Shown: piece after piece, positions 13,801 through 23,443 of the stretch
Position numbering within the stretch: the stretch's first letter is position 1
How the letters are laid out: every line of letters starts with the position of its first letter
Source of the DNA: Theristus sp. LFF4_11
Lineage: Eukaryota; Nematoda; Chromadorea; Monhysterida; Xyalidae
Length of the DNA: 64,000 bases
Assembly: GCA_030248135.1 (NCBI GenBank)
Contig: JASANC010003148.1
Location: 27,850 to 91,849 of the forward strand
Direction: 5' to 3'
The notes under the pieces: generated by a model
What the model saw: the letters and a program-made list of their open reading frames with translations, nothing else
What the model was told of the DNA's origin: nothing
Database searches by the model: none
Made by a program: the position numbers and the translations under genes

Positions 13801-14428
13801 CACCAATGAGCGTGTGACTACCGCATGTAATTACCATTTGTCGGTATTTACCGCGAAAGAAACACACATTACAACTGAGATTCCTGAAAATTTACCAAGT
13901 CAACGCGCTTTGTTGTTGTTGTTGGGATTTTTAGGCGATGTTTTTAGCCAGGACTAACCCAGAGAAGCGTACAGAACGCCACTGAGTAGGGCGCCCATCG
14001 AGTTTTCTCTGTCATTAAGTGCCTATACACCCCTCGGCGGGGCTCGATCCCCCGAGTGCACAGACTGTAGTCTAACGCACTACCACCAGGCCACGAGGGT
14101 GACAATTGTTCATTGTTATCTAACGCTTATTGTTTGTCAGCTGTCTTCACTTCGCCAATCAGTGCAGCCGAAATTCAAAAGCAAACCAAATTTCCGCTGA
14201 TTCGACGGCTCCAATCTGGCTATCCAGCCTTGTGCCACCAAAATCTGTCTCAACAGAAACTCGAGCAGCTTGAGCCTTGCAGGCTACAAACTCGCCTACA
14301 ACCACCTGAAATCGAAACGCTACTTCGACGCGATCGACACGTGCCATCGAGTGCTCGAGTTGCATCCGAACTACCCGAAGATCCGACAAGACGTGCTGGC
14401 GAAGGCGAGAGGCTCGCTCAGAATGTAA
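1868..14428 (+). CDS. TTC21B: Intraflagellar transport protein 139 (TTC21B), complete, 32 exons
   Basis: TPR-repeat subunit of the IFT-A complex, which drives retrograde transport in cilia and import of membrane proteins. Exons: 1868-1894, 2132-2261, 3047-3157, 3247-3311, 3447-3548, 3653-3741, 4093-4293, 4493-4577, 5027-5209, 5432-5543, 5786-5883, 6172-6279, 6485-6577, 6991-7206, 7673-7859, 8132-8289, 8592-8830, 8992-9064, 9343-9506, 9725-9819, 9915-10101, 10249-10351, 10657-10767, 11045-11126, 11221-11371, 11738-11908, 12241-12298, 12368-12505, 12835-12970, 13162-13250, 13552-13672, 14283-14428. The lengths sum to 1343 codons and all phases agree. It matches vertebrate TTC21B along its whole length (about 1316 aa in human). 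Landmarks are [45 protein letters not shown] and the C-terminal [20 protein letters not shown]. Intron 5 appears to be GC-AG. Introns 2, 8, 9, 11-13, 16-19, 23, 26, 30 and 31 carry SINEs or MITEs. Very confident as to family; individual splice sites are by eye. Confidence 0.95.
2563..2757 (+). mobile_element. tRNA-derived SINE, copy 1 (IFT139 intron 2)
   Basis: Head resembles a tRNA gene: GTGGCCTGGTGGTAGCGCG (A-box region) followed by GGGGATCGAGCCCCGCCGAG (B-box region). The body holds ACTCGATGGGCGCCCTACTC and a 3' part TTAGCCCTGGCTAAAAACATC, ending in an AAC/A-rich tail. Eight near-full copies and several fragments occur in the window in both orientations, so it is a dispersed Pol III element rather than a tRNA gene. 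Confidence 0.85.
4602..4687. mobile_element. Short TIR MITE, family A (TIR core GCATTCATGAAGCAG)
   Basis: An 86-bp near-palindrome. The left end GGGGCATTCACGAAGCAG is mirrored by CTGCTTCATGAATGCGCC on the right. The same family recurs at 5917-6033, 6363-6455, 8870-8952, 9236-9331 and 13349-13430, all inside IFT139 introns. Internally the copies share a GTGAC(N)TAGCTA(N)GTCAC palindrome. Confidence 0.85.
4796..4999. mobile_element. TIR MITE, family B (TIR core CCCGTTCATACTGACGTATG)
   Basis: A 204-bp element with inverted ends AAGGCCCGTTCATACTGACG / CGTCAGTATGAACGCGCCTT and inner repeats of ACGTACG and GTATGAACG type. A second copy is at 16019-16136. It ends only 27 bp before exon 9 of IFT139. 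Confidence 0.85.
5917..6033. mobile_element. MITE family A copy
   Basis: Starts GAAGGGGCATTCATGAA and ends TTTCATGAATGCAGCTCGCT, with the inner CAGCTACGCGTCACTAAAG arm. More diverged in the middle than the other copies. Located in IFT139 intron 11. Confidence 0.75.
6363..6455. mobile_element. MITE family A copy
   Basis: 93-bp near-perfect palindrome with the standard family A ends, in IFT139 intron 12. It ends about 30 bp before exon 13. Confidence 0.85.
7478..7636. mobile_element. Long-TIR MITE, family C (starts CAGT, arms with GCTGATTGG)
   Basis: Inverted arms of about 40 bp: left CAGTCTCTAACTCCATAACA, right (complement) CAGTCGAACTCTATAACATA, each followed by a CTAGCTGATTGGTTG stretch. 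The arm ends resemble those of the larger element at 40130-40925 (CAGTCGAACTCAATAATATA then GCTGATTGGTCGG), so these appear to be related non-autonomous transposons. Located in IFT139 intron 14. Confidence 0.75.
8377..8578 (-). mobile_element. tRNA-derived SINE, copy 2 (ends about 14 bp before exon 17 of IFT139)
   Basis: Reverse-oriented copy of the same SINE. Its GTT-repeat (reverse AAC tail) lies at 8377-8392 and its tRNA-like head at about 8500-8575. Only about 14 bp separate it from the 3' splice site at 8591, so the branch point and part of the pyrimidine tract of this intron must be partly SINE-derived. Confidence 0.85.
8870..8952. mobile_element. MITE family A copy
   Basis: 83-bp palindromic copy occupying most of the short intron 17 of IFT139, about 40 bp before exon 18. 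Confidence 0.85.
9236..9331. mobile_element. MITE family A copy, ends 11 bp before exon 19 of IFT139
   Basis: 96-bp palindrome (GCAGCATTCATGAAGCAGCA / TACTGCTTCATGAATGGCCC). Only 11 bp separate its end from exon 19 at 9343, so the pyrimidine tract and branch point of this intron must lie at or in the transposon. Confidence 0.85.
10810..10990 (+). mobile_element. tRNA-derived SINE, copy 3 (IFT139 intron 23)
   Basis: Same head (CTGGGTGGTAGCGCGTTAGA, GGGGATCGAGCCCCGCCGAG), body and 3' part as the other copies, slightly diverged. It is followed by a short CGTT repeat instead of AAC. Confidence 0.85.
11978..12161 (-). mobile_element. tRNA-derived SINE, copy 4 (IFT139 intron 26)
   Basis: Reverse copy. 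It starts with the complement of the 3' part (AGGCGATCTTTTTAGCCAGC) and ends with the complement of the tRNA-like head (CTACCACCCAGGCCACGAG). Confidence 0.85.
13349..13430. mobile_element. MITE family A copy
   Basis: 82-bp palindrome with ends GAGGCATTCATGAAGACG / GCTTCATGAATGCTGCTTTA, in IFT139 intron 30. Confidence 0.8.
13915..14102 (-). mobile_element. tRNA-derived SINE, copy 5 (IFT139 intron 31)
   Basis: Reverse copy with a short GTT-repeat tail at 13910-13922, the body, and the tRNA-like head ending CCAGGCCACGAGGGTGACAA. Confidence 0.85.
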
Positions 14429-15579
14429 TGTGATTCTTTTTTTCTCGTTTCGTTGGACAACTGGCAGGCAGCTGATTTTGTTGTTTTCTGTGGACTCTGA
14501 CGTTGCTTAATTCTGATTTAGATTCGGATTTGGTAAAATGATTTTTTTAAAGTAAAATTTTTTGAGTACTGCGATTGCTTAGCGCAATTGTAGCCACCTT
14601 TTTTGCCGGGGCGTCATTTTGGTGCAACACAAAGCGAAAATCTACGCGAATGTGAAAACCTACTCAAGATCACCCATTGTTGATTGTTCGAAATGCCACT
14701 GACTTTTGAAAAATCAGTTTCCACCACTGAAATGGAACCAAAAAACAAAGACCGAAGTTCGATAGCCACTGCAATTGTATTTCCAGTTTCGAGCGTTGTT
14801 TATCCACTGCACAAGAATTTCACACAAACGACCACAATGTTGCTGTGTAAAACACAAAAATTCACAAGATTCACAGCAAAGCAAACACGACGACATCCCC
14901 AGTTTTCCAAATAATGCAGCAACAAAACGGTCCACAGGCACCATCTCACCGACAATGTTTGAACACAAACTGGTCGCTCAAAAACGCCGGTGAAAGCTTG
15001 GTAAAGCAAATAGTAGACTCAACAAAAACCGAGCTGAAATGAAAAACTTCGTTTCAGTGGGTCGCTTGAAGAAAATGAGCCCAAACAAATCAAGCGCAAA
15101 ACAGAAAACAATGCAGTAAAAATACAACACACCGAGCTTGTGACCGATTAATCCTTGTGACCAGAGACAATTTCACAGTAAGTAACAGAAGTATTAAAAG
15201 CGCTGCCATGAATCATACAAATACAGAAAAACGTGTGTTTTGAGGCAAGTAAAATCATCACAGAAAACTGGATCTTTCGGAAATTACAAAAAAGTATCAT
15301 CACACCGTTTCACGAGTTTCATTCCAGCGGGGCACCGTAATCACCTCAGATTGTTGTGCTCATGTGATGACGTGGTCGTGGAGGAGACTGCATTCGGGGC
15401 GGTTTCTGAGAAATACGGCCGTTTGTCTCTGAAAGTAAAACGAGCCGAAAGTTGTCATTTTTTGTAATTTCTGGTTTTTACCAATCGTACATCCAATCTG
15501 TGTTGCTATTTTTGGTGAACATCAGCCCAATCACACCGGCAACTGTTTGCATTCTGTGAAATGCTGTTTTCAATGGCAT
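14429..15579. other. Intergenic region between convergent IFT139 and rabaptin genes
   Basis: Holds the 3' flank of IFT139 (+) and of rabaptin (-), which converge. AT-rich, with no convincing frame, repeat or RNA gene. I see no strong AATAAA just after the IFT139 stop. Confidence 0.5.
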
Positions 15580-17200
15580 TCAACCGCATGCCTCTTTTTT
15601 CCATCTCAAACACCGAACCGAACTTGAAAAAAAAGAAAAGCAAACGCGCCGACACAGCAGCGTATGGCAGATCTGGCAGACTCGGGCCGGCCGATGGTTC
15701 GGTCCCGCATCGACCGTTCTCGGCAGACATTCGTCGCAGAAGATGCGGGCGCAATGGCGACAGTGCAGCTTCTGCGAGGCGCGTGTGAACGATGTTTGAC
15801 AGCCGTTGCACTCGTACACGTCCTCGTCAAACTGCCAGCGGACTTCCTGCGAGACGAGAGAGAGAGAAAAGTGTGTCACGCCGAAAAAGTTGCTGTTGTT
15901 GTTGATCGCCCACGGTGGGATAGGTGGTGACGCAATTTGGCCGATTGAGTGGGTTCGGTCGGGTGCGAACGCGGCGTGGGAGATGCGTCGTTGCGCGACA
16001 AAGTGAAGAGCAACGGCAACGGTCCGTTTATACCGGACGTAATGCGCATACGGCACGGCACGGCACGTCATTTTAGGTCTCCGTGTTATTGCATATCTGA
16101 CGTACGTCTGCATACGTCAGGTATGAACGGGCCTTACGGTCGCACTACGCATCCTCCGTTATCTCATGCTGTCTTGAACAGTTTTATCGGAGCTTCTTGG
16201 ACTGTTGCGACAGAAAATTAATGAATGCACTCTGGAAACAGTGCACTCGGTTATCGCACTGCAATGTGACAATGTTGCCCATGGCGCACAAACAAACAAA
16301 CCATGATGTACAAAGTGGTATGCGCAGTAAGGATTTGAACCTCTATCTCTTGCTCATTGGTCCAACGACCGAGCAACAACCAATCAGCGCACGACACAAA
16401 TCAAAAAAAACAACCAATAAAAAAACATTTGACAGCAAACAATCCGACCTGCTCAGCCTGTCGGATTTTCTCGAGTTCAATTTGCAGCGACTGTGAGAGT
16501 TTCACGAAATCACGCTGTACCGCCTCACCGGTGTCCAGTTCCCGTTGTAACGTGCGCAACTTTCGTTGTGTTTCCTAAACGTTGAAGTGACAATAAATTT
16601 ATGTTTCGTCAAGTTTCACAAGACACACTGTTTCACATTCCATTACAACAGTCTGTGGCGTGGGGCATCGCCGCATTTACAATAAATCGACTTTGGTAAA
16701 TCACGATGTCTGCTGAGATGAGTTTTTGGGTAAGGTGTAGGTGGCTTCAGGGTTCTTTTCAGATTTTTTCGGCAAGGTGGTAATGTTTTCTCTCTTGCCT
16801 CCATTGGTTCACTTCCAACGTTTTATCCAACTCATCAGGTATTGATGCTAACTAGCATCAGCGCCCCTGAACGCAGAAATCAACGCAAGTCAGGAATTAA
16901 AAGAAAACGGTTTTCGAAAACCGCAACATTTCCCGCACCTTCAGCTCAAACTCCAGCTCTCCCTTGTCGCGCTGCAAGCTGCCGAGTTTCGTCTCGAGAT
17001 CGTTGATGGTCGTTTGGAACTCCGCGATTCGCGTGTTCAATTCCTCCGTCTGTTGCGCGTCGCCGGCGTGCGAACGAGCGATCCCTGGAAAAGCAAGCGA
17101 ATTTGCCGCGCTGTCTTTGGTGGACCATCTTTGGTGGCAAATGGCAGCGGAGATTTTTCGTCTTTTGTACACTTCCGACTGCACGAGACCCGATTGATTA

Positions 17201-17249
<49 letters not shown>

Positions 17250-20200
17250 CATTGCCGCAGATATACCAGCGGATACGTCAGGCAACACCAGGTTGAGTTG
17301 TTCACCACCATGACCACATTCACTAATCATCTATGAACAACAACATAACTGGTTGTGGCTGCAAAACGAGCCAGCAACACTAGTCGACAAGTTTTATATG
17401 ACTACTCAGATAAACTGGAGAAAAAACGTTGAAACGAAAAAAAAAATTCGTAAAAAAATGAATGCTATCAATACTAACCGAGCTCCGTGCGAAGTTGGTT
17501 GACCTCTTCGGCCAATGTTGTCTCAGCCTGTTCCCGTTGTGAACGCTCTTCTGCTACCTAAATGGGCAAAATATTATTTTTCTCATGCTCTTCAACATTC
17601 GTTAATTCAAACAAAACAGACTTCTTGTGAAAACAAACGAATTTTCCATTCATCGATCAACCCAATTTACTGCAGCAGAATATTGTTGTGGAACCAGGTG
17701 CAGTATAAAAATGCACAGTCAAATCAACCAGTTCAACACAATGATTGGTTGCGATTTTCCTGTTATTATGTGGAGTAAAGCACTAGCTTAAACTGTGAAC
17801 CTCATTCTCAACAAAAAGTTTAAGGTTTCGCTGTTCACACCGGAGAACTTGTCATTTTACGTCGTCAAATTCTTCCAGCTGAATGTCATATCGCCAATTC
17901 GAAACGGCAGTAAAATTCAAAACATTCGAAACACTTTCAATTCGAAACACTTTCAAAAATTCACCAGCAATTGATTTCGTCTTTAACATATCCTCCCTCC
18001 CCGCCCGTGTGCCCACCTGCTCCCGGAGCACGACAATCTCCGACTGCAACGCCTCCTGCAGGTGCTCCTTGGCGACCTTCGTCTCGATCAGCTCCTCGCG
18101 CACTTTCAAACAGTGCAACTGCAGTTCGTCCACCGTCTGCGGCAGATCGATCGCCTCTTGCTGCATGGCGCTCGACGACTGCCGGTGAGCGCCGAGCAGA
18201 CGCTGCAAGTTGGGCGAAAAATATACACTTGGGTAAAAAATGCATTCGGGTAAAAATTGTGTGAGCCGAGGAGACGCTGGAAATTAGGCGAAAAATATAC
18301 CCTTGGGCAGAAAATGCATTTGGGCAAAAACTGTGTGAGCCGAGGAGACGCTGGAAATTGGGCGAAAATAAACGCTTGGGCAAAAAATGCATTGGGGCAA
18401 AAATTGCGCGAGCCGACCTGACACTGGAAATTGGGCGAAAATATACGCTTGGGTAAAAATTGTGTGAACAGGTCTTTCTTCCCATTCGTTCCTTGACACT
18501 TCAACTTGTTCAAGCAACCAGTTTGAGCACTGGCAATTGAACTGAATTGACATTGAACAACTACTAATAACTTCAACTAAAGCCCTAGTTTGGAGACCTA
18601 AAGTGCTTACTTTCAATCGTATGCACATCACACCAACAAGGACGTTCACTGGGCAAGTGGCAAGCAAAGCCAAAAACGAACTGCAAACCAACCAAGTAAC
18701 GATGCTCAATATTCTGTGTCCTCTGCTCCGCCTGTCTTCGGCATTCGGTCACCAGTTTCACGTCGCCTTCGGTTTGCTTCAGTTGACTAGAAAACTCACT
18801 TTCCGCGTGTTCCATTGCCTCTTCCAAAGTGCTGCACATTTCCGTTAATGCTTGGATCTGGATAAAAAACAGTTTTTTTTCGACCAATGTAAATTGAAGA
18901 CAGTTCAACACAGTCTCTGTCAATTGAACCGAAGTTTGGTAACTGCAATTCAAATGGTCTGTGGAATTTGGCTGAATTGTCTATTTTTTGCAGAATGATT
19001 CTGCTCCTCACCTGCCAAGGGTTGCTACCAAAAAACCGCCAGAGCTTTGTACATTCCGGAATTTCGCAATCTATGAGCGACAGGGTGCTTTCACATGAAT
19101 GAACCTAAAAAAACCTGAACCCTTTTCTCCGTCGAGTCACACGCATCATTCATCTTGCTCTCCAGCTCCGTTCGCGTCAGCCGTTCACTGGTCAGCTCCG
19201 TGTGATAGCGATCGGCCAAGTTTTGCGCCACGCTCAGCTGCTGCTTGATGGTGCGCTCGGATTCCTGCGCGGCAAAAGAAAGCGAAACTTGTTGTTGTTG
19301 GGGATTTCTGTCGCGTCTGTAGCGCAGGTGCAGGGCTTTCGTCTACCGTTCTGTCGGTGGAACGTTCGAACCCAGCTGCGGACAATGTTTTAATGTAAAT
19401 GTAAATTTAAAAAAAAAATTCAGGCAATGTTTTCAGCCACGGCTAACCCAGCAAAGCGATACGCAACTGCATAAAAACGCTGTTGCCAACCTGCAACTGC
19501 TGCAGCTGCAGTTCATAGTTGGAGCACATTTCACAGCCGAGCATCGAGCTCGAGCCGACGATGTTCATCATGACGTTCTTGTGCTGTCCACTGTCGCCAC
19601 TGGTCGCCGATGTCGTCACGTCAGCTGACATGATTGAACTCGACACTGACGACAATTTACAATCATCATTGTCGTCGCTGCCGTACGTTGCCGCCGTTGT
19701 TGACATGTTGGACACGTCCGAAGTGGCACCGTCAAATAGCAGCACGGAGTTGGAGTCATCTGCAGAAGAAGAGCGCATGTTTTTTTTGGGGGGGGGGAGG
19801 GGCTAGACACGGATTTTTGTGGATGATGCTCAAGAGTGAACTTTTTTTATATTTGAAGCACGCTCCCCACCGATTCCGGAAACCCGAGATTGCCAAACTC
19901 CGGTGGGTTTGCGGAACGGACGGCTCACCATCCCGTGGAACCAATACCCTCGCCACGAGAGGGGGACAGTCTCTAAGCCCCGCTCTGTCCTCGGACAACA
20001 GCGGAACAGCGGAACACACGACTGTGGATGCAAAAAAAAGTACGGACTATGGAATACGGATTCTGAGAAACGTCTCGCCAGCAGAGAACTGCGGTTTTCT
20101 GCATAACGCGTTTTTTTCAATAGTTATCAGGTTGCAGTTGCAGCGATCGTTTTCATCGAGACTGGAGACAGGGCAAAACTGGCCCACGAGACGAGACAAA

Positions 20201-20583
20201 TGACGAGACGATACCAATCACACGGCACCCCTGTTGTTTCCGTCACTTTGTTTGTCAACGAAAACGCAGCGACACCACATGAATGCGCACAACTGCGTGC
20301 CAGCTAGCCAGTTTTTGTGACTGTGCAACATTACAACGATATTTTTGGCTTGCCTACGTCATGGTGTCTTACCACTTCTCTGGTATCATGCCGTGCACTG
20401 CAGGAATGAAAACTGACTGATTACAAAGACGACGACAGTGAACGAGACAAACGTGTCCGGTCTTGAAACTGCGACTTTACCTTGAACATCAGGCGTGTCA
20501 AGTTGCATGACATCCGTGGCCGATCGTGCTCTCACATCGGAAGGCGCCGACGCGTCAGCGGCTGCGTCGAGCGCGATTTCAGG
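15580..20583 (-). CDS. RABEP1: Rabaptin-5-like Rab effector with C-terminal FYVE finger, C-terminal nine exons
   Basis: Coiled-coil effector of early-endosomal Rab GTPases. Exons in coding order: 20583-20481, 19759-19491, 19264-19121, 18857-18693, 18202-18017, 17557-17479, 17084-16939, 16574-16449, 15846-15580; phases agree and give 494 residues to the stop. Diagnostic matches to vertebrate rabaptin are CEMCSNYELQLQQLQ in exon 2 and GEAVQRDFVKLSQSLQIELE in exon 8, the conserved Rab5-binding segment. The last exon encodes a FYVE-type zinc finger (WQFDEDVYECNGC ... LHCRHCARIFCDEC ... ARVCQICHTLL) with all eight Cys/His ligands. The basic motif reads QKLHCRHC instead of the classical R(R/K)HHCR, so phosphoinositide binding may be weakened. 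Human rabaptins lack FYVE, but rabaptin-FYVE fusions are known in invertebrates. The initiator and N-terminal coiled coil are not identified; they should lie between 20.6 and 23.4 kb or may be absent. Confidence 0.85.
16019..16136. mobile_element. MITE family B copy
   Basis: Ends ACGGTCCGTTTATACCGGAC / CGTCAGGTATGAACGGGCCT match family B at 4796-4999, but the copy is shorter by about 85 bp. Located in the last rabaptin intron. Confidence 0.8.
17199..17249 (+). repeat. (TTG)n microsatellite
   Basis: About 16 copies of TTG in the intron upstream (minus sense) of the seventh recognised rabaptin exon. It equals an (AAC)n tract on the gene's strand, the same unit as the SINE tails. Confidence 0.9.
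18203..18480 (-). repeat. About 77-bp minisatellite derived from a rabaptin exon/intron boundary
   Basis: Three and a half units of about 77 bp directly abut the 3' splice site of rabaptin exon 5 (18202). On the gene strand each unit contains an AATTTCCAG|CGTCTCCTCG-like segment that mimics the true acceptor and exon start (ACTTGCAG|CGTCTGCTCGGCG), followed by a TTTTTGCCCAAATGCATTTT-type spacer. The array is thus a tandem duplication of a splice acceptor plus the first about 15 exon bases. Confidence 0.8.
19420..19462 (-). mobile_element. SINE 3' fragment
   Basis: About 40 bp matching the complement of the SINE 3' end (GCAATGTTTTCAGCCACGGC, then AACCCAGCAAAGCG). It lies in a rabaptin intron. 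The tRNA-like head is missing. Confidence 0.55.
19855..20035 (+). repeat. Dispersed GC-rich repeat (copy 1)
   Basis: A block running from CACCGATTCCGGAAACCCGA through GTGGAACCAATACCCTCGCC to CTAAGCCCCGCTCTGTCC. It recurs in inverse orientation at about 55790-55975. Origin not recognised; possibly a SINE-like or structural-RNA-derived repeat. Confidence 0.65.
20349..20425 (+). mobile_element. Severely 5'-truncated LINE 3' end
   Basis: About 75 bp (GGCTTGCCTACGTCATGGTG to the GACTGATT tail) that match the last 75 bp of the LINE at 33404-36608, including its ACTGACTGA tail. Such short 3' fragments are typical of aborted target-primed reverse transcription. Confidence 0.75.
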
Positions 20584-20721
20584 CTGCAAAATGGGAGATT
20601 TCGTAACCTTTTTTTGAGATTTTTGAGAAAGATCGGTGCAATGGAGACACTTTGTAGTGCCATTCGCATGTACCCCTCGCCGAATCCGTGCAACAGTCTC
20701 CCTCAAACAGCACAACTGTTT

Positions 20722-20930
20722 GTCACCGCTCGTGGCCTGGTGGTAGTGCGTTAGACTGCAGTCTGTGCGCTCGGGGGATCGAGCACCGCCGAGGGGTGCA
20801 TAGGCACTCAATGACAGAGAAAACTCGATGGGCGCCCTGCTCAATGGCGTTCTGTACGCTTCTCTGGGTTAGCCCTGGCTGAAAACATCGCCTATAAAAA
20901 ACCCCACAAAAACAACAACAACACAACGTT
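20722..20930 (+). mobile_element. tRNA-derived SINE, copy 6
   Basis: Forward copy with tRNA-like head (GTGGCCTGGTGGTAGTGCGT, GGGGATCGAGCACCGCCGAG), body, 3' part and AAC-rich tail. It lies upstream (minus-strand sense) of the first recognised rabaptin exon. Confidence 0.85.
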
Positions 20931-23443
20931 GCGCTTGCGACTCTGTAGCATTTTTACCGCTGCACATTGTGCAAGATAACTTATAGATGTGCCAGCAACG
21001 AAGTTCTGCAGCTGTTTGCTCACAAGCCTGCGTTGAAGACGATCGTGTATCCCTATGGGCTTGCAAACCGCTCCGGCAACAATCGCAAACTCACGGCCAC
21101 GTTAGTAAACAGAACTCGGTTACATGAATAAGTCCGGTTACTGTGTCTAATACAAATGCAACACGTATACCATCCGAAAGACCGGTCAGATGGCTATTGG
21201 CAACCACTGCGCCAGAACACCGCAAATCAATCCAAAAAGAGCCCAAAACGTTTTTACGGTATTTTATTTTTTACCGCGTTATTTTCCGAAACCGAACGTC
21301 GCCGCTCCGCCGGTGCGTGACTTTCATTTTTTTCTTTTTCAGTATCCGACATTCTTCGGCGTCGAATATCTGGATCGGTTTTTTTCTGAAAATCATCAAA
21401 AATCGAACTAGCTGACACAAACAGTGAAAAGTCGGAAGTATTGTATTTTTCTGGTTCTGTTATGACCAATTTTAAGAAAACTCGTTGAAAAAGCATCTCT
21501 GATCAGAACACTGAAAACTTTTATTTCACTTTTTTGCGAAAGTACGATCTGTCACGCTGCGAAAGTGCATAAATCGAAAAAACCCGAAAAAAAAACGCAA
21601 AGACACGGAACAAAACGAGCAAATATTGGTCAGGTAAGGTTCCACTAATATACGTGCACGTGAAATGAATGCAAAAACAAATGCTGGAAACCCAGACAGA
21701 ATCATGCGCCAAAAAAACAAGAAAACGGAAGTGAAACCAGTGGACAAGATGTTTCAGGACAGCGGAATATTGAATTATGGCTGCTCGTAGAGCAACGGAA
21801 CAACAGCGAATTTACGGACCTTGAAAAGCGAATTTACTTTTCAACAACACATTTCCACAGCAGCTTTCCAGTGATTAGATCATGACGTAGAGATTATTGT
21901 GAGCATCGTCAACTCGTGAAACAAGCACATTTTCAGACAAAAACTGTGAATTTAAAAATTCGTTATTCGAAATTCGAATATGGGGGACGCACAACACCAA
22001 AAAAAAGTCAAAGACCTGAAACAAAAATAATGCGTATCATCAACAGTAGTTAAGTGTGTATGTTGTCCATACATAGCGATTTTTGTGTTAGTAGAAAAAC
22101 AATAAAGATTGAAACACTCGACAGCAAAAAAATAATAACTTTCTTGAAAAGCAACCGTGGCCTTATTCATTCATATTCATACTTTCAAAGATTGGTGCCT
22201 TAGTTTTGGCCACATAATTGTGGTGTTGCACAGAGCAGGGGGCAATACAAACACACACGAGCGATATATGCTTACAAAATTCGTGTGCCACCATGCCAGT
22301 GAGTTTGTTTGTTGTGCAACGTCACAAACATAACATGTGAGTAGTTTACTTTCAGACAAAAACTTTAAGACAGAAAAGGTTACAAAAAACAGTTTTCCAA
22401 TTTGAATTACAGTTGTGAGTAGGGTATTTGACAGTTAACTGAACCATCAATCACAGTAAAATGTAAAAAATCAGACAAACAGAGATACAGCAGCCAACCA
22501 ACGAGCAAGTGAATCGAAACCAAAGAACCGAAAAAGAAGATGGGATTTTTGAAATCAATAAAAACCAAGGTTAAGAACTTATAAAAACGTGCATATTTTG
22601 CATGAATCGATTCTGAAATACGCAAAAGTACATCTGAAATACAAAAAAAAATCCAATGAACGATCTGAAATACAAAAAAAGATCCAGTGAGCGATATACA
22701 GCAAAAGCACCAGAAATCAGATTGAGTAACAGACAGTAGCTCTATCACAAGCATAGCTAGAGCAATAAATGTTACGAAATACAAATGACCTGGGAACCTT
22801 CAATGCGAAAGCGAAAAAGGCAAAACCACAAAAAGAGAAAAAAGATCAACACAAAAGCAGGATTGAAAACTGCTTAAAAGGTGAGTTCGAAAGTTATAAA
22901 AAGACATTACAGGCCAGTGACAGTTTTTAATCTGAAAAAAGTGCAAGCAGCAAAGATCGTCTGAACTGAACGAACTGAACAAAGACAACCAACCGAAAGG
23001 AATACGAAAAAAGTAAACTGACCAGTAAACGGCAAAAAATAAGCAAACTAACCAGCCAGCAATAGAACTAACCAGCCAGAGCCGAACGGAACCATTAAAC
23101 GCAGTTCAAATGGAGATTGCAGACTCAAAACGATTGGTATTGGCTTGATACAAGGCAAAAGCAAAGGACCAACCCGTAAATCAAAAAAGAGAAGAAAAAA
23201 ACAACACGCAACCGAGAAAAGCACAAAAGAAACTGAATTTCCACAACAAAAATCCGAATTCACACGGCCACATCACAATCATCTACTGAAACACACGACT
23301 CATTCCGCGGTTCGTCGCTGTCGTCTAGTCCCAGTTCACAATTCTTTTCTTCGAGTCTAAAAAAGACCGGACTTTTCTCAGTTTTTTTTCAATGAAATTT
23401 TCTAATCTCCCATTTTCTAATAAAGAACCCACAAAGCAAGCGC
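20931..23443. other. AT-rich region, no gene recognised
   Basis: Lies between rabaptin and the acidic-protein gene. The + strand is A-rich and C-poor over about 21.5-23.4 kb, so minus-strand frames here are hydrophobic composition artefacts. It should contain the promoter and the missing 5' exons of rabaptin if they exist. Confidence 0.4.

Noticed and set aside
20930..21070. Possible extra minus-strand exon upstream of rabaptin
   Set aside because: An open frame with a GT donor exists, but the acceptor is poor and the peptide does not resemble rabaptin.
22407..22784. 125-residue hydrophobic minus-strand frame
   Set aside because: Lies in a long A-rich region where the complementary strand is T-rich; hydrophobicity follows from base composition, and no family or start context supports it.
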